Shown here: in pieces, positions 7,990 to 17,342 of the stretch
Position numbering within the stretch: the stretch's first letter is position 1
How the letters are laid out: each line of letters starts with the position of its first letter
Source of the DNA: Hydrogenophaga sp. BPS33
GTDB taxonomy: Bacteria > Pseudomonadota > Gammaproteobacteria > Burkholderiales > Burkholderiaceae_C
Length of the DNA stretch: 64,000 nt
Direction: 5' to 3'
Assembly: GCF_009859475.1 (NCBI RefSeq)
Contig: NZ_CP044549.1
Location: forward strand, 3,534,001-3,598,000
Notes under the pieces: model-generated
What the model was told of the DNA's origin: nothing
What the model saw: only the letters and a program-made list of their open reading frames with translations
Database searches by the model: none
Made by a program: the position numbers and the translations under genes

Positions 7990-10062
7990 TCATCCTTTGC
8001 CTCCGTAGCGGGCCATCAGGCTGACTTGTGCCGAATGCAGCACGGTACCTGAGCGCTCCAGAGAGCCTGCGGGCACGTAATGGCCATCGGGTTGCAGCAG
8101 CCAGGCGTCCTTGGTGTCGTGCATATAGGCCAGCAGGCACTCTTCCACGAGGCGGTGGCGCAGCGCGGCATCGGTCACCGGCCAGGCCAGCTCGATGCGC
8201 CGCAGCATGTTGCGGTTCATCCAGTCGGCGCTGGAGAGCCACAACTCTTCCACCTCCGCGGTGCGGAAATAAAACACCCGGGAGTGCTCCAGCAAGCGGC
8301 CGATGACGGAGCGCACGCGCACGTTGTCGGTGAATCCAGGCACCTGGGCCGGCAGGATGCAGGCACCGCGCACGATGAGATCGATCTTCACGCCCTCTTG
8401 CGAAGCCACGGCCAGCGCACGCGCCAGCGGCTCGTCGGTCAAGGCGTTCATCTTGAGAATGACCCGGGCGTCCAGGCCCGCCTTGGCGGCCGCCCCCGCG
8501 GCCTCCACCTTGTCCAGCATCGCCTTGTGCAGGTGAAAGGGTGCGATCAAGGCCTTGTTGAGCTTGGGCAGGCGGTTCTGGCTGGCCAGGTGCAGGAAGA
8601 TGTGCTCCAGGTCGGCCGTGAGCGCATCGTCGGCGGTGAGGTAACTCAGGTCGGTGTAGAGGCGTGCGGTGCCGGGGTTGTAGTTGCCGGTGGAGATGTG
8701 CGCATAGCGGCGCAGGCCCTGGGGCTCGCGCCGCGTGACGAGCAGCATCTTCGCGTGTGTCTTCAGGCCCACCACGCCATACACCACCTGCGCCCCCACC
8801 GATTCCAGCCGCTCGGCGTAGTTGATGTTGGCCTCTTCGTCGAACCGCGCTTTGAGTTCGACCACCGCCGTGACTTCCTTGCCCCGGCGCACCGCTTCGC
8901 GCAGCAAGTCCATGAGCTCGGACTTGGCACCGGTGCGGTAGATGGTCTGCTTGATGGCGAGCACATCCGGGTCTTCCACGGCTTCGCGCAGAAAAGCGAG
9001 CACCGCATCGAAGCTCTCGTATGGCTGGTGGATCAGCACATCGCCCTTCTTCAGGCGTTCGAAATACGACTCCCCGGGATGGAGCTGCACCGGCCAGCAG
9101 GCGTTGTAGCTGTCGAAGTGCAGTGCGGGCGTGTCGACCTTGTCGATCAACTGGTTCAGCCGCACCAGATTCACCGGACCGGACACGCGGTAGAGATCGC
9201 TTTCCTGGAGCCCGAACTGTGCCAGCAGAAAATTGGACAGATACAGCGAGCAGCCGGCCGACACCTCCAGCCGCAGCGCCTGGCCGTAGTGCCGCTGTTG
9301 CAAGCCCTTGCGCAAGGCGGTGCGCAGGTTCTTCACCTCTTCTTCATCCACCGCCAGATCGGAGTGGCGCGTGACGCGGAATTGCGAGAACTCGGTGACC
9401 TGGCGCCCGGGAAACAGGTCGTTCAGGTGCGAACGGATCAGGCTGGAGATGGAGACGAAGTGCGTCTGCTTCGAGCCTTTGACCGGTGGCATGCGAAAGA
9501 AGCGCGGCAGGATGCGCGGCACCTTCACGATGGCGATTTCGTTCTCGCGGCCAAAGGCATCCCGGCCACTCAGGCGCACGATGAAATTGAGCGACTTGTT
9601 CGCGACCTGGGGAAACGGGTGTGACGGGTCCAGGCCCACGGGCATGAGCAGGGGCTGGACTTCCTTGGTGAAAAAGTCCTTGACCCAGCGCCTTTGCCGC
9701 GCATTGCGCTCACCATGGGAAACGATCTTGACGCCCTTCTTCTCCAGCAGCGGCAGCAGCTCGTCGTTGTAGATGGTGTACTGCTGCCCCACCAGCGCAT
9801 GCACCTTCTGCGACAACGCTTCGTAGGTGTGTGCGGTGTACGCGCCGCGCTGTTCGTTGGCCCGGGCCGCGCTCAGGTGCGGGGCCACGCGCACTTCGAA
9901 GAACTCGTCGAGATTGCTCGACACGATGCTGAGGTAGCGCAGGCGTTCGAGCAAGGGCACGTCAGCCCGCCGGGCCCAGTCCATGACCCGCTCGTTGAAA
10001 GCGAGGATGCTGTGATCGCGATCGAGAAAGGGAATCCTGGAATGGGGGTTGGTGCCGCTCAT
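7990..10062 (-). CDS. ppk1: Polyphosphate kinase Ppk1
   Basis: 690-residue enzyme that builds polyphosphate from ATP. N-terminal helical domain (FLDRDHSILAFNERVMDWA) and head domain are present, followed by two phospholipase-D-like catalytic domains. The active-site histidine lies in KTHAKMLLV and the arginine/asparagine-rich pocket in HISTGNYNPGTARLYTD. It follows the glycosyltransferase by 8 bp and precedes sixA by about 20 bp, so it is probably transcribed with the lipid-modification genes upstream. Together with ppx it allows polyphosphate cycling. Confidence 0.96.
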   Translation of the reverse strand: MSGTNPHSRIPFLDRDHSILAFNERVMDWARRADVPLLERLRYLSIVSSNLDEFFEVRVAPHLSAARANEQRGAYTAHTYEALSQKVHALVGQQYTIYNDELLPLLEKKGVKIVSHGERNARQRRWVKDFFTKEVQPLLMPVGLDPSHPFPQVANKSLNFIVRLSGRDAFGRENEIAIVKVPRILPRFFRMPPVKGSKQTHFVSISSLIRSHLNDLFPGRQVTEFSQFRVTRHSDLAVDEEEVKNLRTALRKGLQQRHYGQALRLEVSAGCSLYLSNFLLAQFGLQESDLYRVSGPVNLVRLNQLIDKVDTPALHFDSYNACWPVQLHPGESYFERLKKGDVLIHQPYESFDAVLAFLREAVEDPDVLAIKQTIYRTGAKSELMDLLREAVRRGKEVTAVVELKARFDEEANINYAERLESVGAQVVYGVVGLKTHAKMLLVTRREPQGLRRYAHISTGNYNPGTARLYTDLSYLTADDALTADLEHIFLHLASQNRLPKLNKALIAPFHLHKAMLDKVEAAGAAAKAGLDARVILKMNALTDEPLARALAVASQEGVKIDLIVRGACILPAQVPGFTDNVRVRSVIGRLLEHSRVFYFRTAEVEELWLSSADWMNRNMLRRIELAWPVTDAALRHRLVEECLLAYMHDTKDAWLLQPDGHYVPAGSLERSGTVLHSAQVSLMARYGGKG

Positions 10063-10070
10063 GGAGGCGA

Positions 10071-11168
10071 TTATTCAACGACCGGACGACCATTGGGCGA
10101 CAAGCTCTGCTGGCTTGAGCGGCCCGAGCCGACATGGTGCCTGGGCCTGCGCGGAGGGTTGAGCGGACTCAGGTGCGAGACAAACAACTCGGCCACCTTT
10201 CCCCAGTCGAATTCCAGTGCGCGTTCCCGCGCTTCGTGGCGTTTGACCTTGAGCGCGTCCATCCAGGCTTCGCGCAGGTCTTCGTGCAAGGCACCCGCGC
10301 GGCTCTCGCCGATCACCTGCAAGGGGCCGTCCACCGGGTACGCTGCGACCGGCACGCCGCAGGCCATGGCCTCGAGCATGACCAGGCCGAAGGTTTCGCT
10401 GCGGCTGGGAAACACGAAAACGTCTGCAGCGGCGTACACCTTCGCCAACTCGTGGCGCGGCATCACCCCCAGCCAGTGCACATTGGGGTACCGCTGCTGC
10501 AGCGTGGAGGCCAGAGGCCCCACCCCACACACCACCTTGCTGCCCGGCACGTCCAGGTCGAGAAAGGCTTCGATGTTTTTCTCGTACGAGACACGCCCCA
10601 CGTAAAGGCTGACGGGATGTGCCAGCGGTCCCAGCAAGGGGTAGGTCGAGGGCGTGTCCGTCAATGCGAACAAGCGTGTATCCACACCATGGGTCCAACC
10701 GCGCAGTTGGCAGAATCCACGCGCCTGAAGCATCTCCATCACGCCTTCGGTGGGCACCATCACGCCGCGGCTGGGGCGGTGGAACCAGCGAAACAACGCA
10801 TAGCCCCAGGAGAGCGGCACACCCAGCGCGGCGTGCAGGATTTCGGGGAACTTGGTGTGAAACGCGGTGGTGAAGGCCAGCTTGCGGCGCAGGCAGTAGC
10901 GGCGCGCCGCCCAACCCAACGGTCCTTCGGTGGCGATGTGGATGGCATCGGCCTGGGCCGCGTCCATCAGGGCGCGCAGGCGACGGCCGGGAAAGAGCGC
11001 CAGATCGATGCCCGCGTAGCCCGGACATGGCCGCGTGCGGAACTGGCCGGGCTGGATGACCACCACCTCGTGGCTGCGGGCCTGCAGCTCGCGCACGAGT
11101 TCGACCAGGGTCGTCACCACGCCATTGACCTGTGGCTGCCAGGCGTCCGTCACGATCAGAATCTTCAT
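10071..11168 (-). CDS. Family 4 glycosyltransferase, possible Agt-like glycolipid synthase
   Basis: 365 residues with a GT-B fold. The N-terminus MKILIVTDAWQPQVNGVV is typical of GT4 enzymes near MgtA/PimB, and the E-x7-E donor-binding motif lies in SRSETFGLVMLEAM near residue 260. The ATG at 11168 is preceded by AGGGAG; the frame is open to 11288. It lies directly after the PlcP-like metallophosphoesterase and 8 bp before ppk1. In other bacteria a PhoB-controlled PlcP/Agt pair converts phospholipid to diacylglycerol and then to glycolipid; by context this could be such an Agt. The substrate is not proven by sequence. Confidence 0.8.
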   Translation of the reverse strand: MKILIVTDAWQPQVNGVVTTLVELVRELQARSHEVVVIQPGQFRTRPCPGYAGIDLALFPGRRLRALMDAAQADAIHIATEGPLGWAARRYCLRRKLAFTTAFHTKFPEILHAALGVPLSWGYALFRWFHRPSRGVMVPTEGVMEMLQARGFCQLRGWTHGVDTRLFALTDTPSTYPLLGPLAHPVSLYVGRVSYEKNIEAFLDLDVPGSKVVCGVGPLASTLQQRYPNVHWLGVMPRHELAKVYAAADVFVFPSRSETFGLVMLEAMACGVPVAAYPVDGPLQVIGESRAGALHEDLREAWMDALKVKRHEARERALEFDWGKVAELFVSHLSPLNPPRRPRHHVGSGRSSQQSLSPNGRPVVE

Positions 11169-11202
11169 GCCTTGTCTCCCTGACATGTTTTTGGTGGCGG
11201 GT

Positions 11203-12036
11203 TCAGGACAGTTGGCGTTCTGCCTGCGGTGCGGGGGAGGACACCGGAGCGATGCGCTCACCCCAGTGCACGAGCTCGAGCCGACCATCCAGGTGTTCCA
11301 CCAGCGCCGTCAGGCTCTCCACCCAATCGCCGTCGTTGCAGTACAGCGTGCCGTCGATGGTGCGCATCTCGGCGCGGTGGATGTGACCGCAGACCACGCC
11401 CTGGTACCCGCGCGAGCGCGCTTCCGCGGCCACGGCGCGCTCGAAGTCGGTCACATAGTTGAGCGCGCTCTTGACCTTGTGCTTGAGGTACTGCGACAGC
11501 GACCAGTAGGGCAGGCCCAGGCGCGCACGCAGCGAGTTGAGGTGCCGGTTCAGGCGCAGCGTGAGTTCGTAGGCGTTGTCGCCCAGGTAGGCGAGCCATT
11601 TGGCGCACTGGATCACGCCATCGAAATGGTCGCCGTGCACCACCCAGAGGCGGCGGCCGTCGGCCGTGGTGTGCACGGCTTCGTTCGCCACTTCGATGCC
11701 GCCGAAGTTGTGGCCATCGAACTGGCGCGCAAACTCGTCGTGGTTGCCCGGCACGAACACCACGCGGCAACCTTTGCGCGAGCGGCGCAACAGCTTCTGC
11801 ACCACATCGTTGTGCGCCTGCGGCCAATACCATTTTCGGCGCAGTTGCCAGCCGTCGATGATGTCGCCCACCAGGTACAGCGTGTGGCTGGGGTGGTGCT
11901 TGAGGAAATTCAGCAAGGGCCGGGCCTGGCAGCCCGCGGTGCCCAGGTGCAGATCGGAAATGAAAACGGCCCGGTAGCGGGCGCGTTCGGTGGGCTCGTG
12001 GGCGTCGTCTTCAAGCGGGTCCAGTTCGATGGGCAA
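11203..12036 (-). CDS. Metallophosphoesterase (COG2908 type), PlcP-like phospholipase C candidate
   Basis: Calcineurin-fold hydrolase with a full two-metal set: ISDLHLGT (residues ~26-33), GDIIDGW, VPGNHDE, VVHGDHFDG and CGHIHRAE. Such proteins are usually labelled UDP-2,3-diacylglucosamine diphosphatase (LpxH-like). The rhizobial phospholipase C PlcP belongs to the same superfamily and is found beside a glycosyltransferase. The frame is open to an ATG at 12171, but the intervening stretch is a GC-rich repeat. A TTG at 12036 with GGAGG ten bases upstream gives a 277-residue protein and is preferred. It lies between an OlsB-like gene and the glycosyltransferase. Confidence 0.8.
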   Translation of the reverse strand: MPIELDPLEDDAHEPTERARYRAVFISDLHLGTAGCQARPLLNFLKHHPSHTLYLVGDIIDGWQLRRKWYWPQAHNDVVQKLLRRSRKGCRVVFVPGNHDEFARQFDGHNFGGIEVANEAVHTTADGRRLWVVHGDHFDGVIQCAKWLAYLGDNAYELTLRLNRHLNSLRARLGLPYWSLSQYLKHKVKSALNYVTDFERAVAAEARSRGYQGVVCGHIHRAEMRTIDGTLYCNDGDWVESLTALVEHLDGRLELVHWGERIAPVSSPAPQAERQLS

Positions 12037-12061
12037 AGCCCCGAAACCTCCGGCAGCCCCA

Positions 12062-12165
12062 CCCCGGCGCGCGAGGTTTTCCAGACCAGAGGTGCCGTGG
12101 AACCGGCTTTGCCGGGCCATAGGCACCGCCCCCGGAAGGGGGTCACGCGAAGCGTGGCGGGGGAG
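12062..12165. repeat. GC-rich palindromic intergenic repeat
   Basis: Between the acyltransferase and the metallophosphoesterase. On the minus strand it contains CGCTTCGCG, then CCCCCTTCCGGGGGCGG and the palindromic CCGGCAAAGCCGG. A related arrangement (CGCTTCGCGGG, CCCCCC..GGGGG, GGGGCGGCCC) recurs at 62492-62568, so it looks like a dispersed element rather than coding sequence. Start choice for the downstream gene depends on this reading. Confidence 0.5.
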
Positions 12166-12173
12166 ATCCATGG

Positions 12174-13037
12174 CTAAGCTCCCAGGAAATGCTTGCGGTA
12201 CCGCGCGGGCAAGTCCGAGATGCGCATCAGCATGGGCAGGTCGGCGGCGTTGAAGTCCGGATCCCACGCCGGGGGGCCCAGTACCTTGGCACCCAGGCGC
12301 AGGTAGCCTTTGATGAGCGCGGGAGGCTCCACGTCGAGCGTGTCGTCCAGCCGCTCCACCGGCAGCGGCAGGCGCGGGCGCACATGGCAGTCGATCGGCG
12401 CGAGGTGCATTTCCTTCACCTGGCGCCAGATGCTGGCGGCCACATGCCCGCCACCCACGACGCCATTCGGCCCCTCGTGCCGCATCGGGATGCTGGCGCA
12501 ACCGATCATCGTGTCCAGCCCGTTGCGCACCATGAACTCGGCCAGAGCGCCCCACAGCGCCATGATCACGCCCCCGTGGCGGTGGTCGCGGTGCACACAG
12601 CTGCGGCCCAGCTCCACCATGCGTTCGCGCACCTGGCGCAGGCGGGTCAGGTCGAACTCGGTATCGCTGTAGGTGCTGCCCACGCGCTTGGCCTGGGCCG
12701 GCGTGAGCACGCGGTAGGTGCCGATCACGTCGCGGCTGGCGGCGTCGCGCACCAGCAGGTGCTCGCAGAAATCGTCGAACAGGTCCACGTCATGGCCGGG
12801 TACCTGCTGCGGCAACCGGGCGCCCATTTCGTTGGAGAACACCTCATACCTCAACCGTTGCGCTTCACGAACCTCATCCAGATCCCGCGCCCACGAAACA
12901 TCAATGCCCCCAGCGAGGGGGGTTGCAGCGGTCGTGGCGACCACGGGCGTGGGCGCGAAAAGCGGGCGGGGATGAAGCGACCCCCGAGGCAAGGCGATGG
13001 GCGAGATGTCCAGCGTCGGGGTAGGCAGTTCTTTCAT
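12174..13037 (-). CDS. OlsB-like acyltransferase (GNAT, 'putative hemolysin' COG3176 family)
   Basis: 287 residues. The core from WARDLDEVREAQRLRYEVFSNE to GRSCVHRDHRHGGVIMALW matches the acetyltransferase family that contains OlsB, which makes lyso-ornithine lipid from ornithine and 3-hydroxyacyl-ACP. The ATG at 13037 has AGGAG upstream. OlsA, the second acyltransferase, is not in the window. It is the first gene of the minus-strand cluster acyltransferase, metallophosphoesterase, glycosyltransferase, ppk1, sixA. An ornithine-lipid role in phosphate limitation is inferred from family and setting. Confidence 0.75.
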   Translation of the reverse strand: MKELPTPTLDISPIALPRGSLHPRPLFAPTPVVATTAATPLAGGIDVSWARDLDEVREAQRLRYEVFSNEMGARLPQQVPGHDVDLFDDFCEHLLVRDAASRDVIGTYRVLTPAQAKRVGSTYSDTEFDLTRLRQVRERMVELGRSCVHRDHRHGGVIMALWGALAEFMVRNGLDTMIGCASIPMRHEGPNGVVGGGHVAASIWRQVKEMHLAPIDCHVRPRLPLPVERLDDTLDVEPPALIKGYLRLGAKVLGPPAWDPDFNAADLPMLMRISDLPARYRKHFLGA

Positions 13038-13139
13038 GGCATGCTCCTGAAGCAATGCGCCGCTCTTGGGCGCCGAGACGGATGAAGCTGTGGTCATGAA
13101 AAAGCAGTGTGCGAACCGGCCATGTCCATCGCGTGGCAA

Positions 13140-13161
13140 GCACATGAAGTTTTGGTGACAA
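13140..13161 (-). promoter_or_regulatory. Possible degenerate Pho box upstream of the olsB-like gene
   Basis: On the minus strand TTGTCACCAAA is followed at 11 bp by ACTTCATGTGC. The first unit is good and the second matches only in TTCAT. It lies ~100 bp upstream of the ATG at 13037, in the only long non-coding gap before the cluster. This is weak evidence and would need a PhoB matrix scan. Confidence 0.35.
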
Positions 13162-13197
13162 ACCACTGGCCGGGACGGCCTGCCAGAATGCAGGGCT

Positions 13198-13773
13198 GTG
13201 AACGCCAGCCTCGACCTTCTGCGCACCCAGTTGCGCCACCACCCCGCCACGCCCCCCGGTACGCCCCTGTCGCTGACCGTGGAACTGCGCACACAGGGCG
13301 ATGGCTTGCGGCTGCGCTACACGCTGAGCGGCCACACGGCGGCCCTTTGCATCCCCGCGCCCGCAGCCCCGACGCCCACCGATGGCCTTTGGCGGCACAC
13401 CTGCTTCGAAGCCTTCGTCGCCGCAACGGGTGAGGCCGCCTACCGCGAATTCAATTTCTCGCCCTCGAGCCAATGGGCGGCCTACCGCTTCAGCGCCGAG
13501 CGTGAGCGCGACACGGCCGCCGAAGCGCGCGAACCCGTGCTGCCGATGCCGCCACCGGCGGCCCAGGCCACGCCACGCGCGCTCACCCTCACCGCCCGCC
13601 TGCCCTTGAACGCCTTGCCCCGCAGCGCCTCGGTGCTGGACATCGGCCTGTGCGCCGTCATCGAGGAGCGCGATGGCCGCCTGAGCTACTGGGCGCTGCA
13701 CCACCCGGGCGCACGCCCCGATTTCCACCATCCCGATGGCCGCACCCTGCGACTGGCCTCGCCCTTGATCTGA
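13198..13773 (+). CDS. DOMON-like domain protein
   Basis: 191 residues, GTG start at 13198. There is no signal peptide or membrane segment. The sequence WRHTCFEAFVA...YREFNFSPSSQWAAYRF matches the DOMON-like type 1 domain found in uncharacterised proteobacterial proteins, a beta-sandwich that in relatives binds sugars or heme. It sits 5 bp before the NamZ-like gene, so the two are probably co-transcribed. The function is unknown; a carbohydrate-binding role would fit the neighbour but is only inference. Confidence 0.7.
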   Translation: MNASLDLLRTQLRHHPATPPGTPLSLTVELRTQGDGLRLRYTLSGHTAALCIPAPAAPTPTDGLWRHTCFEAFVAATGEAAYREFNFSPSSQWAAYRFSAERERDTAAEAREPVLPMPPPAAQATPRALTLTARLPLNALPRSASVLDIGLCAVIEERDGRLSYWALHHPGARPDFHHPDGRTLRLASPLI

Positions 13774-13778
13774 ACACC

Positions 13779-14981
13779 ATGCAATTCGGCATCGAACGTT
13801 TCCTGAACGACCCCGCTCTGCGCGCCCCCCTCGAAGGCCGCCGCGTGGCCCTGCTGGCCCACCCGGCATCGGTCACACGCGACCTGACCCATTCGCTGGA
13901 TGCGCTGGCCGCCCTGCCCGACGTGAAGCTCAGCGCCGCGTTCGGCCCGCAGCACGGCCTGCGCGGAGACAAGCAGGACAACATGGTCGAGTCGCCCGAC
14001 TTCCAGGACCCGCGCCTGGGCATCCCGGTGTTCAGCCTATACGGCACGGTGCGCCGCCCGACCGATGCCATGATGGCCAGCTTCGACGTGCTGCTGGTCG
14101 ACCTGCAAGACCTCGGCTGCCGCATCTATACCTTCATCACCACCCTTCGATACGTGCTGGAAGCCGCGGCGAAGCACGGCAAGGCCGTGTGGGTGCTCGA
14201 CCGCCCCAATCCCGCGGGCCGCCCCGTGGAAGGTCTCACGCTGCGCGAAGGCTGGGAGAGCTTCGTCGGCGCGGGCCCCATGCCCATGCGCCATGGCATG
14301 ACCATGGGCGAACTGGGCCAGTGGTTCATCGCCACGCTCGGCCTTCAACTGGAGTACCGCGTCATCACCATGAGCGCCTGGGAGCCCGACACCGCGCCCG
14401 GCTTCGGCTGGCCGCTAGGCCGTACCTGGGTGAACCCCAGCCCGAACGCGGCCAACCTGTCGATGGCACGCGCCTACGCGGGCACGGTCATGCTCGAAGG
14501 CACCACGCTCAGCGAGGGCCGAGGCACCACGCGGCCACTGGAGTTGTTTGGCGCGCCGGGCATCGACATCCGCCGTCTGATGGCCGACATGCGCCGCATC
14601 GCGGCGCAGTGGCTGCAGGGCTGCGTGCTGCGCGAGTGCTTCTTCGAGCCCACCTTCCACAAGCATGTGGGCCAACTCTGCGCGGGCGTGCAAATCCACG
14701 TGGAAGACCCTGCGCACTACGACCACGCCGCCTTCAAACCCTGGCGCCTGCAAGCGCTGGCATTTCGAGCGCTGCGGCTGCAATCCCCCGACTACCCGTT
14801 GTGGCGCGACTTCCCCTACGAATACGAGCACGACCGACTGGCCATCGACCTCATCAACGGCGGACCCTTGCTGCGGGAATGGGTGGATGACGTGTCGGCT
14901 GCGCCCGAGGTGCTCGAACAAGCCGCCAGCGCGGATGAAGCGGCCTGGCTGGAAGCGCGCAAGCCCTATCTGCTGTACTAG
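13779..14981 (+). CDS. DUF1343 / NamZ-like exo-N-acetylmuramidase
   Basis: 400 residues covering the whole DUF1343 family, whose Bacillus member NamZ releases N-acetylmuramic acid from the ends of peptidoglycan fragments. Characteristic blocks are AAFGPQHGLRGDKQDNM, LYGTVRRPTDAMM, DLQDLGCRIYTFI, DRPNPAGR and EGTTLSEGRGTTRPLE. No signal peptide is seen, suggesting cytoplasmic action on recycled muropeptides. The ATG follows the DOMON-like gene closely. It converges on glmM. The name namZ is not given because substrate specificity in betaproteobacteria is untested here. Confidence 0.82.
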   Translation: MQFGIERFLNDPALRAPLEGRRVALLAHPASVTRDLTHSLDALAALPDVKLSAAFGPQHGLRGDKQDNMVESPDFQDPRLGIPVFSLYGTVRRPTDAMMASFDVLLVDLQDLGCRIYTFITTLRYVLEAAAKHGKAVWVLDRPNPAGRPVEGLTLREGWESFVGAGPMPMRHGMTMGELGQWFIATLGLQLEYRVITMSAWEPDTAPGFGWPLGRTWVNPSPNAANLSMARAYAGTVMLEGTTLSEGRGTTRPLELFGAPGIDIRRLMADMRRIAAQWLQGCVLRECFFEPTFHKHVGQLCAGVQIHVEDPAHYDHAAFKPWRLQALAFRALRLQSPDYPLWRDFPYEYEHDRLAIDLINGGPLLREWVDDVSAAPEVLEQAASADEAAWLEARKPYLLY

Positions 14982-15029
14982 GGCCTGTTCACACTATTTT
15001 TCCAAGTGCGAAGGTGTTGAAAACAGCGC

Positions 15030-16373
15030 CTAGGCCGGCACCTGCGCCTGCACCGCCGCCACCAGCCGCTCGGCGCACGCCTGGGCTTGCTGCGCATCAC
15101 GCGCTTCCACCATCACGCGCAACAACGGCTCCGTGCCGCTGGCCCGGATCAACACGCGCCCTGAGTCGCCCAACTCGGCTTCCACCGCGCGCGTCTCCTC
15201 GGCAAGGACGGTGTTGCTCTTCCAGTCCTGGCCGGGCTGCAGTCGCACGTTGATCAGCGTCTGCGGAAACAGCGTGACATCGATCAGCAACTCGGCGATG
15301 GTCTTGCCCGTGTCCACACACGCATGCAGCACCTGCAAGGCCGACACTAAGCCATCGCCCGTGCTGTGCCGGTCGAGCACGAGCAAGTGGCCCGAGCCCT
15401 CGCCCCCCAGCAACCAGCCCTGGCGCTCCAGCTCTTCGAGCACGTAGCGGTCGCCCACCTTGGCGCGCACGAACTTCACTCCGCGCGCCTTGAGCGCGAC
15501 CTCCACCGCCATGTTCGTCATCAGCGTACCCACCACGCCCGGCACGCTCTCGCCACGGTCCAGGCGTTCGGAAGCGATCAGATACAACAATTCGTCGCCG
15601 TTGAACAGGCGGCCCTGTGCATCGACCATCTGCAAGCGGTCGGCGTCGCCGTCCAGCGCGATGCCGAAGTGCGCACCATGCGCCTTCACGGCGTCCAACA
15701 GGGCCTGCGGATGGGTCGCGCCCACGTCCTTGTTGATGTTCAATCCATCGGGCGAGCAACCCACCTTGATGACTTCGGCCCCCAACTCGTGGAACACCGC
15801 CGGCGCGATCTGGTACGCCGCACCGTTCGCGCCGTCCACCACGATCTTCAGGCCCTTGAGGGTCAGATGGTGCGAGCAGGTGCTCTTGCAGAATTCGATG
15901 TAGCGGCCGGCGGCATCGTCCAGCCTGCGCGATTTGCCCAGTTCGGCCGACGCCACCCACACCGGCGCCTCTTCCAGCGCGGCCTCGACTGCAAGCTCCC
16001 AATCGTCGGGCAACTTGGTGCCCAAAGCGCTGAAGAACTTGATGCCGTTGTCGGCGAACGGGTTGTGGCTGGCGGAGATCACCACCCCCAGACTGGCGCG
16101 CTGCGCGCGCGTGAGGTAGGCCACGGCGGGCGTCGGCACCGGGCCGAGCAGCACCACATCCACCCCGGCAGAGTTGAAGCCCGATTCGAGCGCGGACTCG
16201 AGCATGTACCCGGAGATGCGCGTGTCCTTGCCGATCAACACGGTCGGGTGCGCCTCGGTACGCCGCAGCACCCGCCCCACGGCATGCGCCAGGCGCAGCA
16301 CGAAATCGGGCGTGATCGGCGCCTGCCCCACGGTGCCTCGGATGCCATCGGTGCCAAAGTATTTGCGGGCCAT
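15030..16373 (-). CDS. glmM: Phosphoglucosamine mutase GlmM
   Basis: 447-residue enzyme converting glucosamine-6-phosphate to glucosamine-1-phosphate for UDP-GlcNAc, hence peptidoglycan and [16 protein letters not shown] opens the protein. The phosphoserine loop is [18 protein letters not shown], the metal-binding loop DGDADR, the sugar-binding loop GEGSGH, and the C-terminal phosphate loop [15 protein letters not shown]. Length is standard. It follows folP in the same direction, a common order ftsH-folP-glmM in proteobacteria. Confidence 0.97.
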   Translation of the reverse strand: MARKYFGTDGIRGTVGQAPITPDFVLRLAHAVGRVLRRTEAHPTVLIGKDTRISGYMLESALESGFNSAGVDVVLLGPVPTPAVAYLTRAQRASLGVVISASHNPFADNGIKFFSALGTKLPDDWELAVEAALEEAPVWVASAELGKSRRLDDAAGRYIEFCKSTCSHHLTLKGLKIVVDGANGAAYQIAPAVFHELGAEVIKVGCSPDGLNINKDVGATHPQALLDAVKAHGAHFGIALDGDADRLQMVDAQGRLFNGDELLYLIASERLDRGESVPGVVGTLMTNMAVEVALKARGVKFVRAKVGDRYVLEELERQGWLLGGEGSGHLLVLDRHSTGDGLVSALQVLHACVDTGKTIAELLIDVTLFPQTLINVRLQPGQDWKSNTVLAEETRAVEAELGDSGRVLIRASGTEPLLRVMVEARDAQQAQACAERLVAAVQAQVPA

Positions 16374-16417
16374 GGTGTGGTTGTCCTCTTTCTTGTCGTG
16401 TTTGTTGGGTCTGGGAA

Positions 16418-17260
16418 TTATCGCGGGGCAGCCTCGTTCTGCATGGCCTGCCAGAGCTTGAGCGCGTCGACTGTGTCACGCACATCGTGTACACGCACCA
16501 CGCGCGCGCCCCGGTCCACGGCGAGCAGGGCCGCCGCCACACTGGCGGCCGCGCGATCGGCTGGCCGCTCGTGGCCGGTGACCGCACCCAGCGTCGACTT
16601 GCGCGACCAGCCCGCCAACACCGGCAACCCCAGTGGCAACAGCTCGGACTGGCGCGCGAGCAAGCTCAGGTTCTGCGCTACCGTCTTGCCAAAGCCCACA
16701 CCCGGGTCGAGCACGATGCGACCGCGCGCCACGCCTCGCGCGGCCAGCGCCTCGGCGCGTTCGCGCAGAAACGCGCTGACACCGGGCAGCACGTCTCCCT
16801 CCATGGGCGCCACCTGCATGGTCTGCGGATCGCGGTGCATGTGCATCAGGCAGATGCCGCACCGCGCATGGGCGGCGACCACGTCCAGGGCATCGCCTTG
16901 GCGCAGCGCCCAGATGTCGTTGATGATGTCCACTCCGGCGTCGAGCGCGGCGCGCATCACCTCGGGCTTGTAGGTGTCGATCGACACTGGCACACCCAGG
17001 CGGGCGGCTTCACGCAACACAGGCAGCACCCGCGCCAGTTCGTCCTCCAGAGACACGGCCGGGCTGCCTGGCCGTGTGGATTCGCCGCCAATGTCGAGGA
17101 TGTCCGCCCCTTCCTTCAGCAAGACTTCGCAATGCGCCAGCGCCGCCGATGTGCTGGCGAATCGCCCGCCATCGGAAAAGGAATCGGGCGTCACGTTGAC
17201 GATGCCCATCACGCGCGGGCTGGAGAGGTCGATGTCGAAACGGGAGGTCAACCAATGCAT
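16418..17260 (-). CDS. folP: Dihydropteroate synthase FolP
   Basis: 280-residue enzyme joining p-aminobenzoate to the pterin diphosphate in folate synthesis. Signature segments are [43 protein letters not shown] and [10 protein letters not shown]. The ATG at 17260 gives normal length; the frame is open to 17548 within non-coding and ftsH sequence. It is downstream of ftsH and upstream of glmM. Confidence 0.96.
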   Translation of the reverse strand: MHWLTSRFDIDLSSPRVMGIVNVTPDSFSDGGRFASTSAALAHCEVLLKEGADILDIGGESTRPGSPAVSLEDELARVLPVLREAARLGVPVSIDTYKPEVMRAALDAGVDIINDIWALRQGDALDVVAAHARCGICLMHMHRDPQTMQVAPMEGDVLPGVSAFLRERAEALAARGVARGRIVLDPGVGFGKTVAQNLSLLARQSELLPLGLPVLAGWSRKSTLGAVTGHERPADRAAASVAAALLAVDRGARVVRVHDVRDTVDALKLWQAMQNEAAPR

Positions 17261-17342
17261 GGATGGCGAAGGCGATGGAAGTAGAAACGACAACGGGGCC
17301 GAAGCCCCGTGTGTGGATACGAAATGACCGGGTCGGCCGCGC

